Shown here: positions 51,823 to 59,484 of the stretch, piece by piece
How positions within the stretch are numbered: the first letter of the stretch is position 1
Layout: each line of letters starts with the position of its first letter
From: an uncultured bacterium
GTDB lineage: Bacteria; UBP6; UBA1177
Assembly (NCBI GenBank): GCA_905233945.1
Contig: CAJOFY010000017.1
Location: 1-64,000 of the forward strand
DNA: 64,000 nt
Direction of reading: 5' to 3'
Program-made: the position numbers and the translations under genes
The notes under the pieces: generated by a model
Told to the model about the DNA's origin: nothing
Database searches by the model: none
The model's input: the letters and a program-made list of their open reading frames with translations, nothing else

Positions 51823-52971
51823 ATGAAAAGTTACGATATTCTCATAATCGGCGCAGGCAGCATCGGTACACCGCTTGCATACAACCTTGCCAAAAAAGGA
51901 AAAAAAGTCTGTGTCATCGAAATGAACGCATCCACCGGAAGAGGCCAGAACAGAGCTGCTATCGGCGGACTCAGAGCAACATTCAGCGATCCCGCGAAAA
52001 TCAAGATCTGTGCTGTTTCCATCAATGAAATCAGCCACATGAAAGAAAATCACGGAATCGATGTAGACTGGGTCGAAGGCGGATACATCTACCCGATCTT
52101 CGAAGAACAGACCGAGAAAAATTTGAAAGAGCTCCTCAAGCTCCAGAAGAGCATGGGGCTCAATATCGACTGGGTTTCGGCTGAAGAAATCAAGGAAAGA
52201 GTTCCCGGAATACGCCCCGAAGGACTTAGAGGCGGAACATTCTCGCCGAACGACGGAAGCGCTTCCCCGCTCAAGACGACAGGCGCTTTCTACAAGCTTG
52301 CAAGAGAGTGCGGAGCTGAATTCAACTTCCACGAAAAAGTCGTTTCAATGGAAGTAAAAGGCGGAAAAATCGTTTCTGTCAAAACCGACAAAGAGACCTA
52401 CTGCGCTGACCTCATCATCAACGCTGCAGGTCCTTTCAGCCGCGAGATCGGTGCAATGTGCGGAGTCGATATCCCGGTTTATCCCGACTGTCACGAAGGC
52501 GGAATCACCGAGCCGGTCGAATATTTCCTCCGTCCGATGGTCGTTGACATCAGACCCGACGCGATTTCGCTCAACTACTACTTCTACCAGAACTACGAAG
52601 GTCAGTTCGTTTTCTGCATCACCCCGAAACCTTCGATCAAAGGGACAGATATCGACAACACGAGCAACTTCATGCCGCAGGTCGTCGGAAGAATGCTTTC
52701 GCTCTACCCGAGACTCCGCAACATCCGCATCAGAAGGACGTGGCGCGGCCTTTACCCGATGACTCCGGACGGTTTCCCGATCGTCGGCAGAACAAAAGAA
52801 GTCGAAAATATGTTCCTTGCAACCGGTATGTGCGGACAGGGCTATATGATCGGCAGCGGTCTCGGCAAAATTTTGTCCGAAATCATCGTTGACAATTCGC
52901 ACGAATACGACTTCATCCTTGACCAGCTCACCCTTTACCGTGACTTCTCCGGTGACGAGATGCTGAAATAA
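51823..52971 (+). CDS. FAD-dependent oxidoreductase (DAO family), beta subunit
   Basis: 382 residues. FAD-binding GAGSIGTPLAYNLAKKG at the N-terminus and the DAO C-terminal region with MTPDGFPIVGRTKEVENMF and GCGQGYM-like GMCGQGYMIGSGLG. It is the catalytic, substrate-oxidising partner (HcnC/OoxB-like) of the preceding protein; electrons would pass from its flavin to the alpha subunit clusters. RBS GAGGAGG lies in the end of the preceding gene and its stop is adjacent, so the two are translated together. Confidence 0.88.
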   Translation: MKSYDILIIGAGSIGTPLAYNLAKKGKKVCVIEMNASTGRGQNRAAIGGLRATFSDPAKIKICAVSINEISHMKENHGIDVDWVEGGYIYPIFEEQTEKNLKELLKLQKSMGLNIDWVSAEEIKERVPGIRPEGLRGGTFSPNDGSASPLKTTGAFYKLARECGAEFNFHEKVVSMEVKGGKIVSVKTDKETYCADLIINAAGPFSREIGAMCGVDIPVYPDCHEGGITEPVEYFLRPMVVDIRPDAISLNYYFYQNYEGQFVFCITPKPSIKGTDIDNTSNFMPQVVGRMLSLYPRLRNIRIRRTWRGLYPMTPDGFPIVGRTKEVENMFLATGMCGQGYMIGSGLGKILSEIIVDNSHEYDFILDQLTLYRDFSGDEMLK

Positions 52972-52997
52972 TCAAAAGCTACTGCCACTTTGTTTTC

Positions 52998-54461
52998 TTA
53001 AATAAAGCTCACAGAACACCCTTTTTCGGTAGTTTTCACAGGAAGCATCGAATCATCAGGAAATTCGTCGATGTCGCTTCCCATCTCAAGATCTTCAGGT
53101 TCATAGGTTTCTTCCTTTATTTCCGGAAGTCCCCCTTTGCATTCGTGTCTTTCGCAGAGCATTTGAAGCGCGGCAAGTGCGTTTATTCTGCCGTAGCCGT
53201 ATTTTTCGCTGAAACCGTTTTCGTCATAATCTGCATCGCCGGGCGAAACTTTGTCGGCAGTTTTTGTGATTATTTCATAAAGTTCGTCGCGGCTGAGCTC
53301 TGGATAAGCCGAAATCATAAGTCCGGCAACCGATGCGGCAAGAGGACACGCGCTGCTCGTTCCGCCGAAAGATGATGTGTAGTCACTCTGCGAGTAGCCG
53401 TACCAGCTCCGGGCGTCGATCGTCCAGATCCCGTCTTTTATCGTGTCTGCCGCAAACGGATTCCAGACATAGTCACCGTCCACATCGGAAGAAGGAGCCA
53501 TAACATCAAGATCTTTTCCGAAATCGCTGTAATTCGAGCGCTTTCCGTAGGCATTCAGCGCACCGACCGCGATCACATCGTCGTTTGCGGCATATCCGTC
53601 GAAAGTATCCACGGCACTGATATCCTCGTTTCCGTTTCCTGCCGCAAAAAATATTACGGTACCGAGCCCTCCGCGCTCGTTCTCCCTGGCATATTTCACG
53701 ATTTCCCTGACGACTTCCGGCATATCTTCGGCGCCGCCGTTGTCAGCCGGCCCCCAGCTGTTTGAAATTATCTGTACGCCTTGATCAAGCACAAAGTTGA
53801 AGGCGTTTGCCATATTCTCGCCCTCGCCCAAAGCCGATCCTGAGCGGACCGGAACGATTTTGCATTCCGGACACGCACCGGCAACCCCGAGATCGTTGTC
53901 TTTCACCGCCGCGATAACGCCTGTTACGCAAGTTCCGTGCGGCTCGTTGTCGTCTGCATACGGATAATCGTCGCCGTCAACCAGATCGAGCCCTTTCAGA
54001 TATTTTCCCGCCATATCGGGGTGATGCAGATCGAAAGCGTCATCGATAACTCCGATTTTAACTCCTTTCCCCGGATTGATTCCGAGACTTTCAAGATAAT
54101 CCCATGCAGCCGCAACCTTGGCGTCGTTTCCCTCGATTCCGCGCTGCCCAGTGTTCAGAAGATGCCACTGGTTTTCAAAAAAAGGGTCTTTGCTTTTATA
54201 CTGGATATTCATTTTTTTGTCTGGAACCGCCCTCTTCACAAGAGGTGATTTCGCAAAGCAATCCAAAGAAATTTCTTTGTTTTCGGTATGTACGGCATAA
54301 AAATCCGTTCTTTTTATCTTGTAAAAATAAGTTATCCCGCACTTTTCAAAATCGCTTTTCAGAAACTTCCGCGCACTGTCTTTCAACTGCACAAAAACTG
54401 TATCTTCGGCAAAAACTGTCGAAAATATCAGTAAAAACGCTGCAAAAAATAGTTTTTTCAT
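52998..54461 (-). CDS. Subtilisin-like (S8) serine protease, secreted
   Basis: 487 residues. A signal peptide (MKKLFFAAFLLIFSTVFA) precedes a prodomain and the catalytic S8 domain. Triad: Asp in GVIDDAFDLHHPDM, His in EPHGTCVTGVIA, Ser in GGTSSACPLAASV; the oxyanion Asn is in FFAAGNGNED. About 45 acidic residues follow the catalytic domain (LPEIKEETYEPEDLEM), so the C-terminus has no extra domain. Likely extracellular or periplasmic protease. Start immediately after the HMA gene on the minus strand (9 bases), as last gene of the DJ-1/hemW/rnhB run. Confidence 0.94.
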   Translation of the reverse strand: MKKLFFAAFLLIFSTVFAEDTVFVQLKDSARKFLKSDFEKCGITYFYKIKRTDFYAVHTENKEISLDCFAKSPLVKRAVPDKKMNIQYKSKDPFFENQWHLLNTGQRGIEGNDAKVAAAWDYLESLGINPGKGVKIGVIDDAFDLHHPDMAGKYLKGLDLVDGDDYPYADDNEPHGTCVTGVIAAVKDNDLGVAGACPECKIVPVRSGSALGEGENMANAFNFVLDQGVQIISNSWGPADNGGAEDMPEVVREIVKYARENERGGLGTVIFFAAGNGNEDISAVDTFDGYAANDDVIAVGALNAYGKRSNYSDFGKDLDVMAPSSDVDGDYVWNPFAADTIKDGIWTIDARSWYGYSQSDYTSSFGGTSSACPLAASVAGLMISAYPELSRDELYEIITKTADKVSPGDADYDENGFSEKYGYGRINALAALQMLCERHECKGGLPEIKEETYEPEDLEMGSDIDEFPDDSMLPVKTTEKGCSVSFI

Positions 54462-54470
54462 GCTGCTGCT

Positions 54471-54731
54471 TTATTTTCCGAACAATGACGAAAAGAGCCC
54501 TTTCTTTTCATAAGGTTCCGATTTCATTGACAAGAATTTAAACCCGCAGGATTCAACAGCTTCACGTACTTTCGTTTCGTCAGGCTCGTTTTCACTGATA
54601 ATTTCACACTCTTTCTTTTCGTGCGAAGCTGTGACATTTTTGACACTAAATTTTTCCCTGACCGCGTCGCAGAGATGTTTTTCGCAATGCCCGCAGGCCA
54701 TTCCTTCAACGCCGACAACAGTTTTAAACAT
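54471..54731 (-). CDS. Heavy-metal-associated (HMA) domain protein
   Basis: 86 residues. CopZ/Atx1-like ferredoxin fold with metal-binding GMACGHCEKH (CxxC) at residues about 10-19, plus a C-terminal tail ending in LFSSLFGK. A cytoplasmic copper or zinc chaperone is likely. No P-type ATPase is adjacent. RBS AGGAGG. Between rnhB and the protease. Confidence 0.88.
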   Translation of the reverse strand: MFKTVVGVEGMACGHCEKHLCDAVREKFSVKNVTASHEKKECEIISENEPDETKVREAVESCGFKFLSMKSEPYEKKGLFSSLFGK

Positions 54732-54749
54732 TTCAACCTCCTTAAATTA

Positions 54750-55367
54750 TTAAAACAAATCAAGCTGTTCCGCTTCTTTTTCTTTTATAAGTCTGAAACT
54801 TTTCCTGTAAATTTCACAGGGACCGATTTTTCTCAGAATTTCATAGTGTTCCGCCGTCGGATAGCCTTTGTGCGAAGCAAGATGATATTCAGGATAGATT
54901 TTATCCCACTTCATCATGATCCGGTCGCGGTAAGTTTTCGCCAGAATCGAAGCTGCAGCGATATTTATGCTTTTGGCGTCGCCTTTTACGACCGCCATTT
55001 CGTTTTCAAACTGTCCGGTTTTTTTGTTCCCGTCGACCAAAACCATGCAGTTTTGTTCAGTTTTCCGCATTATTCTTTTTGCGCACAGGCCCATTCCGTA
55101 AAGCGAGGCACGAAGTATGTTCATTTCGTCGATAACTTCCGGCAGAACCGAATAAACCGCCCAGTAACTGTTTTGAATTATCTGCGGAACAAGCTCCTCT
55201 CTCTTTTTTTCGGAGAGTTTTTTTGAGTCGTTCACGCCCGGAATTTCGCTGAAAAGCGATACAGCCGCAGTCACGACAGGGCCACACAATGGGCCTCTTC
55301 CCGCTTCGTCCGCACCGATTACAAGAAATCCGCGTCCTTTATAAATTTTATCGATTTCGCCTATCAT
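54750..55367 (-). CDS. rnhB: Ribonuclease HII
   Basis: 205 residues. Active-site DEAGRGPLCGPVV, the second Asp region in CMVLVDGNK and KSINIAAASILAKTYRDRIM are intact, with LASHKGYPTAEHYEIL near the end. It cleaves RNA in RNA-DNA hybrids and single ribonucleotides in DNA. It starts one base after the hemW stop. Confidence 0.97.
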   Translation of the reverse strand: MIGEIDKIYKGRGFLVIGADEAGRGPLCGPVVTAAVSLFSEIPGVNDSKKLSEKKREELVPQIIQNSYWAVYSVLPEVIDEMNILRASLYGMGLCAKRIMRKTEQNCMVLVDGNKKTGQFENEMAVVKGDAKSINIAAASILAKTYRDRIMMKWDKIYPEYHLASHKGYPTAEHYEILRKIGPCEIYRKSFRLIKEKEAEQLDLF

Positions 55368-55368
55368 T

Positions 55369-56490
55369 TCAGCACGTTATCGCATCAAAAAGTTTTATAA
55401 GAACGTGATTCAGGAAGTCGCTTCCCTTCTCCGTACACTTCAAAATGCCGTTTTTTTCATCAATTTCAAGAAAACCGTCGGAAACAAGGCCTAAAACAAC
55501 TTTTTCAGAGACAAGCTCAAAAAAGTTTTTGCCGAATAATTCTTTGAAATCATTGATATTTATTCCGATTTTAACACGCAAGCCCATAAGAAGGAACTCT
55601 TCGATTTTCTCGCGCAGCGTTAGTTCCCATGAACTCAGTCCGTCGCCTTCCGTGAAAGCCTTTATGTCATCGGCGTAACGCGATGAAACACCGGTTTTTC
55701 TGATGAACGAAGCCGCTCCGGCGCCGATCCCGAGCCAGGAAGCGTAAGTCCAGTAAAGCATGTTATGCTTTGATTCAAAGCCTTTAAGCGAATAGTTGCT
55801 TATTTCGTAGCGCGAAAAACCTTTTTTCTGCAGAAAACTGCGAATCGCTTTTTCCTGAAGCAGAGTTTCATCCTCGCCCAGAAGTTCCGGCGCGTTTTTC
55901 CGTTCAGGTTTTGAATAGCTGTAAGCAGAAACATGTTTAAACGGAGCAAGTTCAAAAACTCGCGTAAGTTCCTGATTTATTTCACGGTTTTTGCCGAGAC
56001 CGTAAATAAAATCGAAGGAGATGTTGTCAAAATATTTTGCGAAAAGAGGGATGTTTTTTTTCATGTCGGCGACCGTTGTCCTGCGTCCCGTTTCGGCAAG
56101 GACTGCGTCGTCAAACGCCTGGACACCAAGGCTTATCCTGTTCACGCCGCAGTTTTTCAGATTTTTTATCCACGATTCTCCGATGTCTGCCGGATTGATT
56201 TCGACCGTAAATTCGGTTTCCGCGAGATTTATCCCCAGTTTTGAAGCAGTTTTTGCGAATTTCTGAAAAAATTCCTCACTCATCACCGAAGGGCTTCCGC
56301 CGCCGAAATAAACCGAAACGACTTTTGTTCCCGAAAGCTCGCCGAACCTTGATTCAAGCTCGTCAAGAAGGGCTTCGCCGTATTCGTCAGGCGCGCTTTT
56401 TGAGAACTTCGCTACACTGAAAAAATCGCAGTAAAGGCATTTTTTCGGGCAAAAGGGGATGTGAAAATAAATTCCGGAAAAATTGTTCAA
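55369..56490 (-). CDS. hemW: HemW-like radical SAM protein
   Basis: 373 residues. Radical SAM cluster motif CPKKCLYCDFF (Cys-x3-Cys-x2-Cys followed by DF), the HemW signature; HemN oxidases have an extra Cys after x. Other motifs are VYFGGGSPSVM and the C-terminal HemN_C domain (GIGAGAASFI, ...LMGLRVKIGIN). HemW is a heme chaperone rather than a coproporphyrinogen oxidase. Start is a TTG with weak Shine-Dalgarno; a small protein gene ends 10 bases upstream. Confidence 0.9.
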   Translation of the reverse strand: MNNFSGIYFHIPFCPKKCLYCDFFSVAKFSKSAPDEYGEALLDELESRFGELSGTKVVSVYFGGGSPSVMSEEFFQKFAKTASKLGINLAETEFTVEINPADIGESWIKNLKNCGVNRISLGVQAFDDAVLAETGRRTTVADMKKNIPLFAKYFDNISFDFIYGLGKNREINQELTRVFELAPFKHVSAYSYSKPERKNAPELLGEDETLLQEKAIRSFLQKKGFSRYEISNYSLKGFESKHNMLYWTYASWLGIGAGAASFIRKTGVSSRYADDIKAFTEGDGLSSWELTLREKIEEFLLMGLRVKIGININDFKELFGKNFFELVSEKVVLGLVSDGFLEIDEKNGILKCTEKGSDFLNHVLIKLFDAITC

Positions 56491-56500
56491 TTCTCGACCG

Positions 56501-56812
56501 TTAAGATTTTTTGGCTGTTATATCCTCGACACCGATTGTCGCCTTTTCCGAAACGGCGATGAAAAGACGCGCCTTAACACCGTGCTTGTTGAAAAGCTCC
56601 GAAACTTCGGTGTAGATCGTGTTTTTAAGGTCTTCCTTGTCCTCGAACTTGTATTCGCCGATGAAAGTCCCTTCGGGAAGCGGCTGAAGAGTGTTTCCGA
56701 GCCTGATCTGCGCGTAAAGCCCGAGTTCTTCAAGCTCGTCGTGGATAAAATCCCTGTCGTAATTCATTGAGGCAAGAACTTCAAAACTCAAAAAAACGAA
56801 ATAATGCTGCAT
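56501..56812 (-). CDS. Small uncharacterised protein, predicted ferredoxin-like fold
   Basis: 103 residues. I do not recognise a family. The pattern is beta-alpha-beta-beta-alpha-beta: YFVFLSFEVL, RDFIHDELEELGL, IGEYKFEDKEDLK..., VSELFNKHGV, ARLFIAVSEK. Such a layout is seen in many small proteins, including Cas2/GhoS-like RNases and V4R-like folds, but no catalytic residue is evident. It sits in a tight run between DJ-1 and hemW. Confidence 0.55.
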   Translation of the reverse strand: MQHYFVFLSFEVLASMNYDRDFIHDELEELGLYAQIRLGNTLQPLPEGTFIGEYKFEDKEDLKNTIYTEVSELFNKHGVKARLFIAVSEKATIGVEDITAKKS

Positions 56813-56820
56813 AGCCGCAC

Positions 56821-57360
56821 CTAATCAGAAAGTTTTTCCATAACAGCCGCAGCAAATTTCTCGGCTGCGTTCGGGCCGTTGCCTGTAACAATATTGCCGT
56901 CAGATACGACATCTTTATTTACGAAAGTAGCGCCGGCGTTTTCCATGACCTTGCTTGTTTTCATGCCGTATTCAGGATCGTCGCCCAGCCAGACGGTAAC
57001 TTTTCTGCCGCGGACGACATCAGCTTTGGCAAGAATCGTCGGAGCCCAGCAGATTGCCGAAAGAACCTTGTGGTTTACCGAATTTTTAGCAATTTCGACC
57101 GCTCTGACGCTGGCTCTGACAGAAGGAGTTCCCATTCCGCCGACAAAAACAACGCCGTCAAAATCGGCTTCGTTCACCTCGTCAAGCGAGTATCTGACAT
57201 CGAAAGCCGCGCCGAACATTCCTGTTGCAGTGCCTTTTTCCGTGCTTGCGACAGTGACGTCGATTCCTTCACCCAGAAACTGCTTGTAAGAAACGACAAA
57301 TTCCTCATCCCTGAAATTTTCATGCGCAATGATCATCAAAACTTTCTTTCCGCTAAGCAT
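56821..57360 (-). CDS. DJ-1/PfpI family protein
   Basis: 179 residues, flavodoxin-like alpha/beta fold. The nucleophile elbow is AICWAPTILA with Cys, and Glu is in the early region (DEEFVVSYKQF). Members act as chaperones, glyoxalases or amidases; the exact role is open. RBS AGGAGG. A 16-bp-spaced promoter lies upstream. First gene of the run down to the protease at 52998. Confidence 0.92.
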   Translation of the reverse strand: MLSGKKVLMIIAHENFRDEEFVVSYKQFLGEGIDVTVASTEKGTATGMFGAAFDVRYSLDEVNEADFDGVVFVGGMGTPSVRASVRAVEIAKNSVNHKVLSAICWAPTILAKADVVRGRKVTVWLGDDPEYGMKTSKVMENAGATFVNKDVVSDGNIVTGNGPNAAEKFAAAVMEKLSD

Positions 57361-57399
57361 CTTTGCCTCCTTAGAACATCAAAAAAACAAAAGCGCATT

Positions 57400-57427
57400 A
57401 TTTTATAAGATATTGATTTTCAGGCAA
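57400..57427 (-). promoter_or_regulatory. Promoter of the DJ-1/hemW/rnhB operon
   Basis: Minus strand: -35 TTGCCT (57427-57422), 16-bp spacer, -10 TAAAAT (57405-57400). Confidence 0.45.
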
Positions 57428-57471
57428 TATTTCGGGCACAAAAAATTTTTCGCCGAAAAACGAAAAAAAAG

Positions 57472-57499
57472 TTGACTTTAATTTTTTCCTGACTATAAA
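57472..57499 (+). promoter_or_regulatory. Promoter of secG
   Basis: -35 TTGACT (57472-57477), 16-bp spacer, -10 TATAAA (57494-57499), 37 bases before the ATG. Confidence 0.65.
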
Positions 57500-57536
57500 T
57501 TCCGCCGCTGATGTTTTTTTGACTATGAGGTTTGCA

Positions 57537-57932
57537 ATGTTCGAGGCTTTTGCAGTCGTTCAGGTTGTTATCTGCGTGCTGCTTGTCATCATCATCCTTC
57601 TTCAGGAAGGTAAAAAAGGAATGGGAGCTATTTTCGGTGGTTCGAGTAGTTCTGTTTTCGGTGCAAGAGGTGCCGGAAATATCCTCACCAAAATCACTTC
57701 CGTTCTTGCAATCCTCTTCATGCTCAACTCAGTTTGGATGTCCTACATTTCAAGCAGTGACAAGTCTGTCGTAAAAGTTGAGCAGGCTGAAAAGACGGCT
57801 CCTGCTCCGGTTGCGGCACAGCCCGCGGAAGAAAAGAAACCGGAAGCGGTTGAGCAGAAAAACGATCAGCAAGAAGCTCCTGTCGAAGAACAGAAACCTG
57901 CTGAAGAGCAGAAAGAAGCTCCAGCTGAATAA
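57537..57932 (+). CDS. secG: Preprotein translocase subunit SecG
   Basis: 131 residues. Two transmembrane helices (about residues 4-24 and 52-72) flank the conserved SecG loop with GKKGMGAIFGGSSSSVFGARG. The C-terminal tail is Ala/Pro/Glu/Lys/Gln-rich, low complexity. It promotes SecYE-dependent export. The ATG at 57537 has GAGG six bases upstream. tRNA-Leu follows 63 bases after the stop. Confidence 0.95.
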   Translation: MFEAFAVVQVVICVLLVIIILLQEGKKGMGAIFGGSSSSVFGARGAGNILTKITSVLAILFMLNSVWMSYISSSDKSVVKVEQAEKTAPAPVAAQPAEEKKPEAVEQKNDQQEAPVEEQKPAEEQKEAPAE

Positions 57933-57946
57933 CACAGCTGGCAGCT

Positions 57947-57985
57947 TCGGCAGAAGCCGATTTGTTCCTTTTTATTTGAGTTTTT
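57947..57985 (+). terminator. Possible intrinsic terminator after secG
   Basis: Stem TCGGC/GCCGA with loop AGAA, followed by a T-rich stretch. The stem is only five base pairs, and readthrough into the tRNA gene is possible. Confidence 0.4.
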
Positions 57986-57995
57986 TCCCTCCGGT

Positions 57996-58083
57996 GCAGG
58001 AGTGGTGGAATTGGTAGACACGTAAGACTAAGGATCTTATGCCTATTGTTGGTGTGGGGGTTCGAGTCCCCCCTTCTGCACCA
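57996..58083 (+). tRNA. tRNA-Leu(AAG)
   Basis: 88-nt class II tRNA with encoded CCA. The acceptor stem GCAGGAG pairs with CTTCTGC (one G-U), the T-arm is GGGGG-TTCGAGT-CCCCC. The anticodon stem TAAGA/TCTTA is perfect and the loop CTAAGGA puts the anticodon at AAG. Leucine is assigned by the anticodon and the long variable region. Bacterial Leu tRNAs usually carry GAG, so an A at position 34 (which would need conversion to inosine) is unusual; see findings. Confidence 0.93.
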
Positions 58084-58114
58084 TCTTTTATTTTTTCAAT
58101 ATTTTGGATTTTGA

Positions 58115-58903
58115 ATGTCGTTTTTTTGGGTTTGTCTCTTTTCTTATCTTTTAGAAAAGGATTCAATTCTTGAAAAAGCGGAAAATGTAGGATTTTTCTA
58201 TAAAAACGCAGAGATTTCAGAGTCTTCAGACTGTAAAACAAACGAAAATACGCTTTGCATCGAGCATAACGGCATAAAATATTCCGTCAAAAGGCGCGGA
58301 ACATTCAGCGCCGAAACGAAAATTTCAGATAAATCGCTGCACCTCACCATAAATCCCGACAACGACTACATCTCATACTTTCTTTACATACAGACAGAAA
58401 AAACTGTCCACAAAGTCAAAATCACGAAAAAGGAACTGGTTCTTGAAGAAAATGCCGGAAACATCGTGCGCCTTCAGATTACTGGAACCGGCTCAGGCGG
58501 CCCCGAAATTCTCTGGAGCCGGAAATTCAAGGATGCAAAACTCACCGAATTTTCAAAAAATTTCAACAATTCATTGAATTTATTAAGGAAATTATTTAAA
58601 GCAAAAGCGATTGCAATAGATCAATCTTTGCAGGAAACGGCTCTTTTATCACTTGAAAAAGTGAAAAAAGAAGGTTTGAAACACTATTCTTCAAAAGAGG
58701 GAAGCGTCCGTCACAGCGGAGTACGCAAAAAGATCCTTGGCGAAAACCTTTTCGCCGCGAAAAACGAGGCCGAGGCGTGGAAAATGCTGGTTTCAAGCCC
58801 GTCGCACCTTTACAACCTCATAAATCCGCAGTTCGGGCATTATTTCTACGCAATCGAAAAAGGAAAGGACGAAATTTCAGGAGCTATAATTTTTTCGGAA
58901 TAA
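58115..58903 (+). CDS. CAP/SCP-domain-like protein
   Basis: 262 residues. The C-terminal about 110 residues resemble the CAP (cysteine-rich secretory/PR-1) domain: LQETALLSLEKVKKEGLKHY, RHSG, GENLF and SPSHLYNLINPQFGHYFYA. The N-terminal half is beta-rich and unrecognised. An N-terminal signal is not obvious (the hydrophobic stretch FFWVCLFSYLL is short), and the start near the tRNA lacks a clear Shine-Dalgarno, so the N-terminus is uncertain. Confidence 0.65.
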   Translation: MSFFWVCLFSYLLEKDSILEKAENVGFFYKNAEISESSDCKTNENTLCIEHNGIKYSVKRRGTFSAETKISDKSLHLTINPDNDYISYFLYIQTEKTVHKVKITKKELVLEENAGNIVRLQITGTGSGGPEILWSRKFKDAKLTEFSKNFNNSLNLLRKLFKAKAIAIDQSLQETALLSLEKVKKEGLKHYSSKEGSVRHSGVRKKILGENLFAAKNEAEAWKMLVSSPSHLYNLINPQFGHYFYAIEKGKDEISGAIIFSE

Positions 58904-58915
58904 ACGGAGGTAAAA

Positions 58916-59455
58916 ATGAAAAGATTCTGGGTATTTGTGACTTTGCTGCTCTCAATTTTCAGCCTTTTTGCTGAAGAAGAAATCTCACAGGACGAAAATG
59001 CATGCGATTATGCAAGACAATCGAAAAGCATCGAAGTCTGGCAGAAGTATCTTGAAAAATTTCCGGAAGGAAAGTGCGCTTTCGAGGCTGAAAGCGAAAT
59101 CGAAAAACTGAAAAACGATAATCAACCTGCTGAAGAAGAAAAATACGAACCAGCGCCGGAACCGACCTACATCGTTCTGACCTCAGAGCCGGTTCTGTAC
59201 TACCGTCCATACAAAACAGCCGGAATATCACTGCTTGTAGTCGGACTTGCAGCAGATGTCGCAGGCGGAATAACCTATTACACCGGCTGGTTCAAAGATG
59301 ATTCCAAAATGATGCTCGGTGGACTTATCACAAGCATCGTCGGAGTTCCGCTTTGGATCACGGGCGCAGTTCTTATCGGCATAAGAAAACCTATGCCCAG
59401 CCAGAATGTGGAAATCAGCCACCTCTCTGTAGCTCCGACAAAAGGCGGTTTCTAG
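58916..59455 (+). CDS. Exported membrane protein with two C-terminal helices
   Basis: 179 residues. Signal peptide MKRFWVFVTLLLSIFSLFA, then a short region with a TPR-like spacing (EVWQKYLEKFPEGKCAFEAE), a Pro/Glu-rich linker and two hydrophobic helices (about residues 101-120 and 130-150) separated by a Gly-rich turn, as in proteins with a Gly-zipper pair. RBS GGAGG. It lies 12 bases after the CAP-like gene and 29 before the lipoprotein gene, so the three form one unit. No specific function. Confidence 0.65.
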   Translation: MKRFWVFVTLLLSIFSLFAEEEISQDENACDYARQSKSIEVWQKYLEKFPEGKCAFEAESEIEKLKNDNQPAEEEKYEPAPEPTYIVLTSEPVLYYRPYKTAGISLLVVGLAADVAGGITYYTGWFKDDSKMMLGGLITSIVGVPLWITGAVLIGIRKPMPSQNVEISHLSVAPTKGGF

Positions 59456-59484
59456 GCTGCGCCACCACAAAACGGAGGTTTAGA

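Noticed and set aside
50536-52332. Minus-strand open frame of 598 codons
   Set aside because: Antisense to the two FAD/Fe-S dehydrogenase genes, both with complete motifs; its protein has no recognisable feature.
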